Below, piece after piece: positions 25,604 to 33,661 of a stretch of 64,000 bases of DNA. The translations under genes were made by a program, and so were the position numbers. The notes below the pieces were generated by a model that saw only the letters and a list, made by a program, of their open reading frames with translations, was not told the origin of the DNA and did no database searches. The stretch covers positions 1,922,001 through 1,986,000 of the forward strand of contig OZ241368.1 of the NCBI GenBank assembly GCA_965200525.1. Reading direction: 5' to 3'. The stretch is from JANNPJ01 sp965200525. Lineage in GTDB: Bacteria; Actinomycetota; Actinomycetes; Actinomycetales; Kineosporiaceae. Each line of letters opens with the position of its first letter. Position 1 is the first letter of the stretch.

Positions 25604-26830
25604 TCAGGTCAGCTGACGCAACCGGATCGTCTCGGGCAGCAACTCCAGGGCCGCCACCACCTCGGGGCCCGGAACGGCCCCGATGTCGGTGATCACGTAG
25701 CCCAGTTCTCCCCGGGTGCCGAGGATCTGACCGTCGATGTTGACCTGCTCGGCGGCGAACACGTTGTTGATCGCGGCCAGCACACCGGGGGTGTTGCGGT
25801 GCACGTGGACCAGCCGGGCCGCGCCGGAACGCTCGGGCAGCACCAGCGGCGGCAGGTTGATGCTCAGCGACGTGGCACCGCTGATGATGTAGTCGCGCAG
25901 CTTGCCGGCCACGAAGCGGCCGATGTCCTGCTGGGCTTCCTCGGTGGAACCACCCACGTGCGGGGTGAGGATCACGTTGGCCATGCCCTGCAGCGGCGAC
26001 TCGAACCGGTCGCCGCGGCCCTTCGGCTCCTCCGGGAAGACATCGATCGCGGCACCGGTCAGATGGCCCGACTCGAGGTGGCGGCGCAGCGCCTCCTGGT
26101 CGACGACGAAGCCGCGGGACAGGTTGAGGAACAAGCTGCCCGGCCGCATCTGAGCGAACTCTTCCTCACCGAAGAACCCGCTGTTGTCGGCCCGGCCGTC
26201 GACGTGCAGGGTGACGACGTCGACCGAGGCCAGCAACTCCTCGAGGCTGCCGACCGACCGGGCGTTGCCGAGGGCGAGCCGGTCGGCGGTGTCGTAGAAG
26301 ATCACGTTCATGCCCAGGTTCTCGGCCAGCACCGACAACTGGGTGCCGATGTTGCCGTAGCCGATGATTCCCAGGGTGCGACCGCGGACCTCGTGCAGCC
26401 CGGTTGCGGACTTGTCCCAGACCCCGGCATGCATGCCGCGGTCCTTCTCGGTCAGCCGCCGGGTCATGGCGATGATCTCGGCCAGGGCCAGCTCGACCAC
26501 GCTGCGGGTGTTGGAGAACGGCGCGTTGAACACCGCGACGCCGCGCGCGCTGGCCGCGGCCAGGTCGATCTGGTTGGTGCCGATGCAGAAGGCGCCGATC
26601 GCGACGAGGTCGGTCAGCTCGGTCAGCACCTTCTCGGTCACCTGGGTCTTGGACCGGATTCCGAGCAGCTGGTAGCCGACGGCCTGCTCGATCAGTTCGG
26701 CCTCGTCGAGGGCCCGCTCCAGCGAGGTGACCTGGCACCCGGCGGCCTCGAAGGCGGCCACGGCATCGGGGTGGATGCCTTCGAGCAGCAGAACACGGGT
26801 GCCGGCGGCGGGAAGCTGTATTGCGCTCAC
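25604..26830 (-). CDS. serA: D-3-phosphoglycerate dehydrogenase
   Basis: 408 residues, close to the 410 of Escherichia coli SerA. NAD site GIIGYGNIGTQLSVLAENLG; catalytic Arg in NLSRGFVVDQEAL, Glu in DVFPEEPKG and His in LTPHVGGSTEEAQ; C-terminal ACT domain (VHRNTPGVLAAINNVFAAEQ, about 330-408). It oxidises 3-phosphoglycerate to 3-phosphohydroxypyruvate, the first step of serine synthesis. The ACT domain implies serine feedback. It is the short E. coli-like type and lacks the extra ASB domain of mycobacterial SerA. The GTG start at 26830 has only a weak AGGA upstream. It lies 13 bases after the PEBP gene, so the two are likely co-transcribed. Confidence 0.92.
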   Translation of the reverse strand: MSAIQLPAAGTRVLLLEGIHPDAVAAFEAAGCQVTSLERALDEAELIEQAVGYQLLGIRSKTQVTEKVLTELTDLVAIGAFCIGTNQIDLAAASARGVAVFNAPFSNTRSVVELALAEIIAMTRRLTEKDRGMHAGVWDKSATGLHEVRGRTLGIIGYGNIGTQLSVLAENLGMNVIFYDTADRLALGNARSVGSLEELLASVDVVTLHVDGRADNSGFFGEEEFAQMRPGSLFLNLSRGFVVDQEALRRHLESGHLTGAAIDVFPEEPKGRGDRFESPLQGMANVILTPHVGGSTEEAQQDIGRFVAGKLRDYIISGATSLSINLPPLVLPERSGAARLVHVHRNTPGVLAAINNVFAAEQVNIDGQILGTRGELGYVITDIGAVPGPEVVAALELLPETIRLRQLT

Positions 26831-26843
26831 GGGTGGGTCCTGC

Positions 26844-27365
26844 TCACAGACTGTAGGTCGGCACGATCTGGGCTCTGGCCAGCGTGTGGAAAGCGAGATT
26901 GAAGGAGACGACGGCCGGGCTGACGCCGGGGTCAACGTCGAGCGCCGCGACATCGATGGCGTGGACGACGAAGAAGTACCGGTGCGGCGCGTCGCCGGGC
27001 GGTGGCGCGGCGCCGTCGTAGCCGGCGTGGCCGAGGTCGTTGCGGACGTGGAAGGCGCCCTTGGGGAGTTCGTCGGCCGCGGCGTCCTGAGGCAGGTGGG
27101 TGATGCCGCCGGCGAGGCCGACCAGAACCCAGTGCCAGAAACCGCTCGGCGTGGGCGCGTCGGGGTCGAAGCAGGTGACGACGAAGCCCTTGGTCTCGGC
27201 TGGAAACCCGGACCAGGCCAGCTGCGGCGAGGTGTTGCCGGTGGCGTTGGCGAACTTGTCGCCCAGTCGCTCGCCGTCCTGGATGTCGGAACTCGTGACG
27301 GTGAAGCTACCGGCAACTGGGAGTAATGGGTACGGATCGGGCGTCGGTGGACGATCCAGAGACAC
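26844..27365 (-). CDS. YbhB/YbcL-type PEBP (Raf kinase inhibitor-like) protein
   Basis: 173 residues, GTG start with AGGAGGG 4 bases upstream. The phosphatidylethanolamine-binding protein signatures are present: FDPDAPTPSGFWHWVLVGL and GHAGYDGAAPPPGDAPHRYFF, with TSPQLAWSGFP before them. There is no signal peptide, so it is cytoplasmic. The biochemical role of bacterial members is unclear. It sits directly upstream of serA in the same direction. That pairing gives no obvious functional link beyond shared transcription. Confidence 0.88.
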   Translation of the reverse strand: MSLDRPPTPDPYPLLPVAGSFTVTSSDIQDGERLGDKFANATGNTSPQLAWSGFPAETKGFVVTCFDPDAPTPSGFWHWVLVGLAGGITHLPQDAAADELPKGAFHVRNDLGHAGYDGAAPPPGDAPHRYFFVVHAIDVAALDVDPGVSPAVVSFNLAFHTLARAQIVPTYSL

Positions 27366-27565
27366 AGAACCCTCCTATCCAGGGTGGGGAGACTCCCTCT
27401 GAACTTACCGCGAGAGCCCGGGCCGGGCCGAACCCGTTTTCTGAACGGCGGATGTCCGGTGGATATGAGGGCGCTGTGAGTCGGCCCGGTTCGCTCCATC
27501 CGAGCTCGATCGGGACGAGGTATTCGGGGTGACCGAAAGACGGTCGCACGAGAGGAGCCGCAGTC

Positions 27566-28153
27566 ATGTCCATGACGTCGATCAGTAGCAACTCGACCCT
27601 GAACGCCCAGGCCCTCAACGGTCACAGCGGGCGGCACCGCCACGGCGAGGTGCTCGACACGGCCGCCAAGGCCCTCGGCCTGAGCAAGGACGACCTGGTC
27701 AGCCAGCTCAAGTCGGGCAAGAGCCTGGACGACGTCGCCGCGGCCCAGGGCGTGTCCCACGACGACCTGGCCACCGCCCTCAAGGCCGGAATGCCGGCCG
27801 ACCTGGCCTCCTCGGCCAAGGCCGACGACATCATCACCTCGATCACCAGCAGGAAGGGCATGCCCGAGCGTCCGCAGGGCCCTCGGGGACCGCAGGGCCC
27901 GCCGCCCGGGCCGCCCCCGACCTCGTCGTCCGCGGACAGCAGCTCCGGGGTGCTCGGATCGAGCCTGACCGAGGCTCAGCAGACCACTCTGGACAAGCTC
28001 AGCGATCTGCTCGGGACCGACTCCGACAGCCTGCTCGACAGCCTGCGTAGCGGTAGCAGCAACCTGTCTGACCTGATCAGCGCCAAAGGCGTGGACCAGG
28101 ACAGCCTGGCCTCGATCCTCCAGGACGGCCTGATGTTCGACGCCAAGGCCTGA
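27566..28153 (+). CDS. Hypothetical helical-repeat protein
   Basis: 195 residues with AGGAG about 9 bases before the ATG. Residues about 28-75 contain a repeated helix motif (LGLSKDDLVSQLKSGKSLDD, then GVSHDDLATALKAG), in which each unit reads roughly G-x-s-x-D-x-L-x-x-x-L-x-x-G. A Pro-rich hinge follows (PQGPRGPQGPPPGPPP), and a second pair of units fills the C-terminus (LLGTDSDSLLDSLRSGSS, GVDQDSLASILQDG). There is no signal peptide or membrane segment. Similar small proteins occur in many actinobacteria without known function. I cannot assign a role. Confidence 0.75.
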   Translation: MSMTSISSNSTLNAQALNGHSGRHRHGEVLDTAAKALGLSKDDLVSQLKSGKSLDDVAAAQGVSHDDLATALKAGMPADLASSAKADDIITSITSRKGMPERPQGPRGPQGPPPGPPPTSSSADSSSGVLGSSLTEAQQTTLDKLSDLLGTDSDSLLDSLRSGSSNLSDLISAKGVDQDSLASILQDGLMFDAKA

Positions 28154-28229
28154 TGTCTCACGCCAAGGCCCGACGCCCGACGCCCAGATCCAACACCCGA
28201 CACCGGGCGGCGCCGGAGACCTCCCGGGC

Positions 28230-29777
28230 CTAGAAGGGCGGCGGACCGAGATCGGGCCGGGTCGGTGAACGTTGGTTCGACCCAGCGGAGCCGGGATCGG
28301 CCGGCCCACCGGCATCCTTGCCGGCTTCGGCCGTTGCCGGGGTCGGCCGGCCGGCCGGACTCGGACTCTGGAGCGGTTCGGGGTAGATGCGGTGTTCCCT
28401 TCCGCCGGGGGTGGTGCGGATCAGCGTTCCGGGCGGATCGTTCGGATCAGTGCTGACCCGGACCCGGAACCCGGTCTCATGCTTGATCCGATGATGGTGC
28501 TTGCACAACAAATCGGTGTTGCACTCACAGGTGACCCCACCCGGATACGGATCACGATGATCGGCCTCACAGATGCCCGCCCGCGCAGTGCACCCCGGGA
28601 TCCGGCACCTCCCGTCGCGCACACTCAGATGCCGCCGCAACCGCGCCGACGGCACATACCTCGGCGTGTACGTACTGGACCCCAGCCCCTCCAACGTCCC
28701 ATGCCGACCATTCACCACCGCACACCGCCACGTACCGGTGGCCGCCACATCACGGGCCATCGCCGCGATCACCGGCCCGTACCCCTGCAGATACCCCGGC
28801 TCCTCATCCAACCCCAGCAACGTCTCAGCACTCAACGTCAACACAATCTGCGCATCCGCCCGAACCCGCCGCCCACCCCCACGCCCAGAACCGGCTGACA
28901 CACCCCTCTTCCCGCGACCCCGACCACGACTTTCACCACCAGACATCCCCGACTGCTGACGATCACCACCAGAAGCTGCCGACCCGGACCCCGGCGCCGA
29001 CCCCGGCGACAACCCCGATCCCCGCCCCGCGGCAACGCCCGGCGGCGACCCCGATGAGCTGAGGTCGTCAGCGTCGGTGATCACCCCAGTGCAGCAAGGA
29101 CACTCACACTCAGACGAACCGAACTCCGCACCGGCCCCACCCTGCTCCTCGACCGCCGCCCGCCCATTAGCCACCCCCGGCCCAGCGGCCGGACCGTGCC
29201 CAGCGGACGCGCTGGCGTTCTCGCGCCGCCCCAGCTCGCCATCCTGAGCCGCTGCGCACCGCCCGCCAGCCCCGGCCTGCGCAGCTCCCCCGGCCTGTTC
29301 GGCGTTCTCGGCCGGCTCTGCCTGCTCGGTCTCCTCTGCCTGCTCGGTCTCCTCTGCCTGCTCGGTCTCCTCTGCCTGCTCGGCTCGCTCGGCTCGCTCG
29401 GCCTGCTCGGCACCAGCCGACGTACTCGAAGTCGCAGAGCTCGCCGGCGAGGTACCCGCCGGGCGATCCGACTCAGCGGCGGTACCCGCGGCCGCATCCT
29501 CACAACCATCCTCCGCCGCGGGCGGCTCACTGGTGGTCGGACCCTCATGATCATGCTCCGGATGAGCACACCGATGCCGGATGTCCGTCGCATCGAACAA
29601 CGCCAGCACATCCATCAACGCATCAACCAGCGCATCCACCCGCCGCTGATCCACACTCCGCCCGTCACCTTCACTGCGAGCAGCCTCAGCCAACGCCGTC
29701 AGAACCGCATACGCGCGCAACGCCTGATCCGCCGGCAAATACACCTCCAGCAGACACATGCTGTCGTCCATCGGAAC
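28230..29777 (-). pseudogene. DUF222/HNH endonuclease family protein, 3' part (split by IS3 element)
   Basis: This is the C-terminal part of a 13E12-type protein. DUF222 residues (MCLLEVYLPADQALRAYAVL) precede a long low-complexity stretch rich in Ala, Glu, Gln, Gly and Ser, including an 18-bp repeat encoding EQAEET near 29,325-29,400. The HNH nuclease domain is at the C-terminus: CRIPGCTARAGICEADHRDP, then CNTDLLCKHHHRIKH with zinc-type Cys pairs and catalytic His. The coding sequence resumes right after the insertion sequence at 29774 in the correct frame for joining to the 5' part. The ATG at 29771 might allow independent expression of this part. Confidence 0.88.
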
Positions 29778-29808
29778 GGGACCGCTGCACGGATAGGTGA
29801 CAGTCGGG

Positions 29809-30714
29809 TTAAGCGGCCTGGGCGGCCGGTGTGGTGATGATGGTCTCGAATTCGATGGGGGTCAATCGGTTCAGTCGGTTCTGCCGGCGCCGGCGGTGGT
29901 AGGTGCGTTCGATCCAGGTGACGATGGCCAGGCGTAGTTGCTCGCGGGTGGTCCAGGTTCGGCGGTCCAGGACGTTCTTCTGCAGTAGCGCGAAGAACGA
30001 TTCCATTGCGGCGTTGTCTGCGCAGGTCCCGACTCGGCCCATCGATCCGAGCAGATCGTGGCGTTTGAGGGCGCGAACGAATTTCCTGCTCCGGAACTGG
30101 GACCCTCGGTCCGAATGCACTATGCAGGAGGAGATTTCGGTGCGCGTATGACCTTGGGCCAGGCGGTTGGCGACGGAGTTGTTCAGTGCGCGTACGGCCA
30201 GGCGGGACTTCATCCTGGAGTCGATGGAGTAGCCGACGATCCGGTTGGACCAGACGTCCTTGATCGCGCACAGGTAGACCTTGCCCTCACCAGTGCGGTG
30301 CTCGGTGATATCGGTCAGCCACAACTGGTTGGGGCCGGTCGCGGTGAACTTCCGTTTCACCCGGTCGTCGTGCACCGGCGGGCCGGGTCTCTTGGACTTG
30401 GGCTTCTTCTTCGCGAACGCCGAGAACCACCCGCCGGACGAGCAGATCCGCCACGCGGTCCGCTCACACATGCCCTGACCTGCACTCTTGGCCTCCTCGA
30501 CGAGGAACCGGTACCCGAACTCCGGATCCGCACGATGGGCGTCGAACAAGGCATCAGCCCGATAGGCCTGACGCAGCTGGGTGTCGGTGACCGGCTGGGC
30601 CAGCCACCGGTAGTAGGGCTGACGAGCGATCTTCAGAACCCGGCACGTCACCGCGACCGGCACCCGTACAGGGGCACCGGCCGCGGCCAGCTCACGGACG
30701 AGCGGGTACATCAT
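29809..30714 (-). CDS. IS3-family transposase orfB (DDE integrase core)
   Basis: 301 residues. An HTH_21-type segment (FGYRFLVEEAKSAGQGMCER) precedes the rve catalytic core: first Asp in NQLWLTDITEH, second Asp in CIVHSDRGSQFRS and Glu in CADNAAMESFFALLQKNVL. The triad is complete. The protein cuts and joins the IS ends. It begins at ATGATG overlapping the orfA stop by 4 bases. The run GGGAAAATGA at the junction would also allow a -1 slip to make the OrfAB fusion typical of IS3 elements. Confidence 0.93.
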   Translation of the reverse strand: MMYPLVRELAAAGAPVRVPVAVTCRVLKIARQPYYRWLAQPVTDTQLRQAYRADALFDAHRADPEFGYRFLVEEAKSAGQGMCERTAWRICSSGGWFSAFAKKKPKSKRPGPPVHDDRVKRKFTATGPNQLWLTDITEHRTGEGKVYLCAIKDVWSNRIVGYSIDSRMKSRLAVRALNNSVANRLAQGHTRTEISSCIVHSDRGSQFRSRKFVRALKRHDLLGSMGRVGTCADNAAMESFFALLQKNVLDRRTWTTREQLRLAIVTWIERTYHRRRRQNRLNRLTPIEFETIITTPAAQAA

Positions 30715-31025
30715 TTTCCCGGCAAGTTCGCCTGCGACAGGTAGGCGGCGGCCTTGCGCAGGACCTCGTTCTCCATCTCCAGCAACCGGTTACGCCGACG
30801 CAGCTCCCGTAACTCAGCCGACTCGGTCTCGCTCACCCCGGGCCGCTTGCCGTCCTCGACATCAGCCTTGGTCAGCCAGTTACGAAGGCACGACTCGCTG
30901 ATCCCGAAGTCCTTCGCGATCTGGGGTATCGGAGCCTCACCACGCCTGGCCACGGCCACCACGTCGTCACGGAACTCCTTGGGATGGGGTCTAGGCACGA
31001 TCAACATCCTTCCAGCAGGGCGCAC
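30711..31025 (-). CDS. IS3-family transposase orfA (HTH_Tnp_1)
   Basis: 104 residues. A helix-turn-helix (YPKEFRDDV-like, here HPKEFRDDVVAVARRGEAPI, then IAKDFGISESCLRNWLTKAD) is followed by a leucine-zipper-like coiled coil (ELRELRRRNRLLEMENEVLR). It binds the IS ends and multimerises with orfB. It may start at ATG 31001 (MLIVPRPHPKEF) rather than at 31025. Confidence 0.92.
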   Translation of the reverse strand: MRPAGRMLIVPRPHPKEFRDDVVAVARRGEAPIPQIAKDFGISESCLRNWLTKADVEDGKRPGVSETESAELRELRRRNRLLEMENEVLRKAAAYLSQANLPGK

Positions 31026-31066
31026 AGCCCCACAGATCAGATGTCACCTATCCGTGCAGCAGTCCC

Positions 31067-32020
31067 AACCAACCGAATATGACGGCGCTCCCGCTTCACC
31101 TTGTGCCGCCGCTCAGCCGCCTCCGGATCAATCTGAATCACCGCCTTCGAGCAGGCCCGCTTCAGATTCGACACCGTCTGCCCAGGCGCCCGACGCAGAA
31201 CCTTCTCCTGCAGCCCCTCGGCCAACCGATGCGGCTCAGGACCATCCGGATCGGCATCCAGAGTCCCGTCGATCACGGTTCGCACCGAGTCCAGGATCGC
31301 CTCCGCCTTCGGCAGATCGATCTCACCGCGCTCCAGGTAGTCGAGGGTCTGAGCAGCTTCCAGAACGAACCCCACCGAATTGAACGCCACCCGCTCCGCC
31401 TGCCCGCTACTCAACACCAACTCACACGCCAGCTCCTCAGCCACCGCCCGAGCTCCGATCGACACCGCCGCCCGGCCCGGCAACGGCTTGAACCTCAACT
31501 CCGAAACCGCCTCACCCGCACGCCGATGAGCCAACTCACCAACATCGATCAACTCATGGGCCTGCGCCACACCGATCGCCCGATGATCGGCCCGGATGCG
31601 ATCCAGCAACTCGTCATCCGACAGATCCCCCGGCACCGCCCGGCCGTGCTCCGGCCCCCGCTGCTGTCCCGCCTCCGACTCCGAGTCCGGCCCCGGGTCT
31701 GGCCTCGACTCCGCCCCCTCCTCTGGCCCCGGCTCCAGGTCCCGCTCCGGCTCCAGGTCCGGCTGCGGCTGCGGCTGCGGCTGCGGGGTCGCACCATCGG
31801 AGCCGGGCGACGTCTCATTGCCGATCGAAATCCAAACCAGTGAGCCAGCTTTGGGCTGCTCAGACCTCGAATCCACGGCATCTACCCGAGTCGACGGACT
31901 TGCCGAATCACCTTCTGCCGGCGCCGCCTCGACCGCCCCCACCCTGCCTTGAGCAGGGCCGGACGAGGCGAACCACGCCCCCACCGACCCGCCTGAATGC
32001 ACCACCCGCTTCTCGTCCAT
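31067..32020 (-). pseudogene. DUF222/HNH endonuclease family protein, 5' part (split by IS3 element)
   Basis: This is the N-terminal 318 codons of the interrupted gene. A disordered leader contains a PQPQPQPQP repeat and Glu/Pro/Asp-rich segments. The DUF222 helical domain follows (DDELLDRIRADHRAIGVAQA, ELACELVLSSGQAERVAF, DYLERGEIDLPKAEAILDSV), ending at RRHIRLV. The open frame runs 10 codons into the IS and stops at 31037. Joining RLV to PMDDSMCLLEV across the IS, counting the duplicated codon once, gives an uninterrupted protein of about 832 residues. The start ATG lies in a leaderless-type promoter context. Confidence 0.88.
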
Positions 32021-32034
32021 GCGTTCGAGACTAG
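32018..32034 (-). promoter_or_regulatory. Leaderless-type promoter/start with TCGAAC motif for the DUF222 gene
   Basis: On the minus strand the sequence is CTAGTCTCGAACGCATG. The -10-like TAGTCT is 7 bases before the ATG, as in the two modules near 8.08 and 8.35 kb. TCGAACGCATGGACGA matches the mycobacterial SOS box TCGAAC-N4-GTTCGA except at two positions in the right half. SOS control of 13E12-family genes is described in Mycobacterium tuberculosis. Confidence 0.45.
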
Positions 32035-32141
32035 ACAGCGAAGCACCGAAACAGTGGCTGGCTCAACATCTGTGGACAACTTGCCCGTCGTCTGTACCGA
32101 CAGCCGAGTTGCCCACAGATCTCACATCGGACCGACCTCGT

Positions 32142-32591
32142 TCAGCTGGTCGGAGACGCCGTCGGCCGACCGGTCGGGACCGTGATCCCACACGCCTTCA
32201 AGGCCGCCTGCACCTGCGGGTCGGTGAACATCCCGCCTCCACCACGACCACCGCCGAACCCACCGGCCCCGGCCGAGCCGCTCGGACGCGGGAACGCCGT
32301 GCCACTCGGGCGGGTGAACGATCCGCTCGGGCGCGGGAAGGCGCTTCGGGTCGGCAGGGCGATCCCGGCCGCCTTGAGACAGGCCTGGATCTTGGTGAAG
32401 TCGGCACCGCCGAACCCACCACCACGCTGCCCACCGCCCGGAGCGCCGGTGGCGTTGCCGCTCGGCGTGGCCGCCGCCGACGTCGTGCCGCTGGAGCCTC
32501 CGCCACAGGCAACCAGGCTGAGTGCGAGCACCGGCCCGAGAGCGACAACGGTGACCGTCTTGCGGCGGGACGCGACCCGGAAGCGGGACAT
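32142..32591 (-). CDS. Putative Gly-rich lipoprotein
   Basis: 149 residues from the ATG at 32591, with AAGGAG about 9 bases upstream. A charged start (SRFRVASRRK) precedes a hydrophobic core and the lipobox LSLVAC, with Cys29 as the lipidated residue. The mature part is Gly/Ser/Thr/Pro-rich with repeated PRPSG(S/T) units. It has two short similar segments (FTKIQACLKAAGIALPT and DPQVQAALKACGITVPT), each with a single Cys, which may form a helical hairpin. It lies 71 bases downstream of the DUF5666-like gene and is probably the last gene of the export operon. Its role is unknown. Confidence 0.7.
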   Translation of the reverse strand: MSRFRVASRRKTVTVVALGPVLALSLVACGGGSSGTTSAAATPSGNATGAPGGGQRGGGFGGADFTKIQACLKAAGIALPTRSAFPRPSGSFTRPSGTAFPRPSGSAGAGGFGGGRGGGGMFTDPQVQAALKACGITVPTGRPTASPTS

Positions 32592-32662
32592 CCTGGTATC
32601 TCCTTCTGTGCACAGAACACCGTTGTCGGATCGAGCCGACCTGCGAAATGCCATAACAGAAA

Positions 32663-33661
32663 TCACTTTCGAGCCGTCAGAGAAGTCGCGGTGACGGTTC
32701 CGTCAGCGGCCTGAGAGCCGGCCACGCTGACCGACGTCCCGGATTTCAGGCCGGTCAGACCGAGCGTCGACGTGAGCGAGATCGTGGTGTCTTTCGAGAT
32801 CTTCACCTTCACCGTCTTGCCGGCGAAATTCTTCACCGTCACCGTGCTGCCCGAGATCTTGACCACGGTTCCGACCACCACCGGCGTGTCCGCGGCCGTC
32901 CCTCCAGCGGCGGTGCCACTGCCGGCACCACCCGTCCCCGTGCCTCCGGCCGCAGCCCCAGTTCCGCCGCCACCTCCAGTCCCCGCTCCGGCCCCGGTCC
33001 CCGTTCCGGTCCCGGTTGCCCCACCGAAGCCGCCAGCACCACCGAAACCACCCGCGCCACCACCGAAACCGCCGTAACCGCCGGCCCGGCTGAAACCCCC
33101 GGCCCCGACCCCGGCCCGGCCGGACGCCGCCGTACTCGAACCGCCCCAGTGCTTCTGCACCTGGACGCCGCCGGCAAAGGCCACCGCGGCCAGGATTCCG
33201 CCCAGCAGAACGACCGTCAGCCGGCCCGGCCGACGGTTGCTCTCGGCCAGCAGATCGAGGTCCTCGTCGGCCGGCTCCATCGGGGCCCCGGTCCAGCGGG
33301 CGTCCGGATCGACCGGGCCCCCGTCGTAGGGTTCAGCGGCGAAATCCTCCTCGGAGGCGGGATCACCGGGCCTGCTCGGCGCAGTGTCGAACGGCCCTCC
33401 GGCCGCCGGCCCGGCGGCCGGAGGGCCGGCCGCCGCGGTACGGTCCGGGGCCGACCCACCCGAGACCGGTCCGCCGGCAAGAGGTTCCGTCGGCCGCCAG
33501 GCCTGTGGAACCGGACGGCCGAACTGATCGGCCGGCCCCTCGGACGCCCCCCGTGGACCGCGGTCAGGCATCGGGTCAGCGGCTCGGCTGGGTTGTTCCA
33601 CGTTGGGCTCCGGATCTGCTTGCACTGGGCGGCGAGGACGCCGTGACGACGGGCCGTTCAC
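32663..33661 (-). CDS. Single-pass membrane protein with C-terminal DUF5666-like domain
   Basis: 332 residues, GTG start overlapping the permease stop by 4 bases (GTGA). It has a disordered Pro/Gly/Asp-rich cytoplasmic part (about 1-145), one transmembrane helix (LTVVLLGGILAAVAFAGGV), and an external Gly-rich linker with GGFGGA repeats. The C-terminal beta domain resembles DUF5666 (GTVVKISGSTVTVKNFAGKT, VKVKISKDTTISLTS). The translational coupling to the ABC permease suggests a role with the exporter, for example at the outer face. No catalytic motif is visible. Confidence 0.75.
   Translation of the reverse strand: MNGPSSRRPRRPVQADPEPNVEQPSRAADPMPDRGPRGASEGPADQFGRPVPQAWRPTEPLAGGPVSGGSAPDRTAAAGPPAAGPAAGGPFDTAPSRPGDPASEEDFAAEPYDGGPVDPDARWTGAPMEPADEDLDLLAESNRRPGRLTVVLLGGILAAVAFAGGVQVQKHWGGSSTAASGRAGVGAGGFSRAGGYGGFGGGAGGFGGAGGFGGATGTGTGTGAGAGTGGGGGTGAAAGGTGTGGAGSGTAAGGTAADTPVVVGTVVKISGSTVTVKNFAGKTVKVKISKDTTISLTSTLGLTGLKSGTSVSVAGSQAADGTVTATSLTARK

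Larger units (their letters stand above)
29778..31066 (-). mobile_element. IS3-family insertion sequence, 1,289 bp, complete
   Basis: The ends at 29778-29802 and 31042-31066 are inverted repeats matching at 24 of 25 positions, beginning GGGAC(C/T)GCTGCACGGATA. A 3-bp target duplication AAC flanks the element (29775-29777 and 31067-31069). It carries orfA and orfB on the minus strand, with an ATGA overlap. Length, end structure, target duplication and the DDE transposase all fit the IS3 family. It interrupts a DUF222/HNH gene and looks intact and recent. Confidence 0.93.

Noticed and set aside
25526..26902. 458-residue plus-strand frame over serA
   Set aside because: Antisense shadow. SerA motifs are clear on the minus strand.
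26831..28315. N-terminal extension of the SerA frame to 28315 (903 residues)
   Set aside because: The extension crosses the PEBP gene and the opposite-strand repeat protein and has no SerA-like sequence. SerA starts at 26830.
29325..29410. 18-bp repeats considered as a separate mobile or CRISPR-like feature
   Set aside because: They encode the EQAEET peptide repeat inside the DUF222/HNH protein and are simple low-complexity coding sequence.
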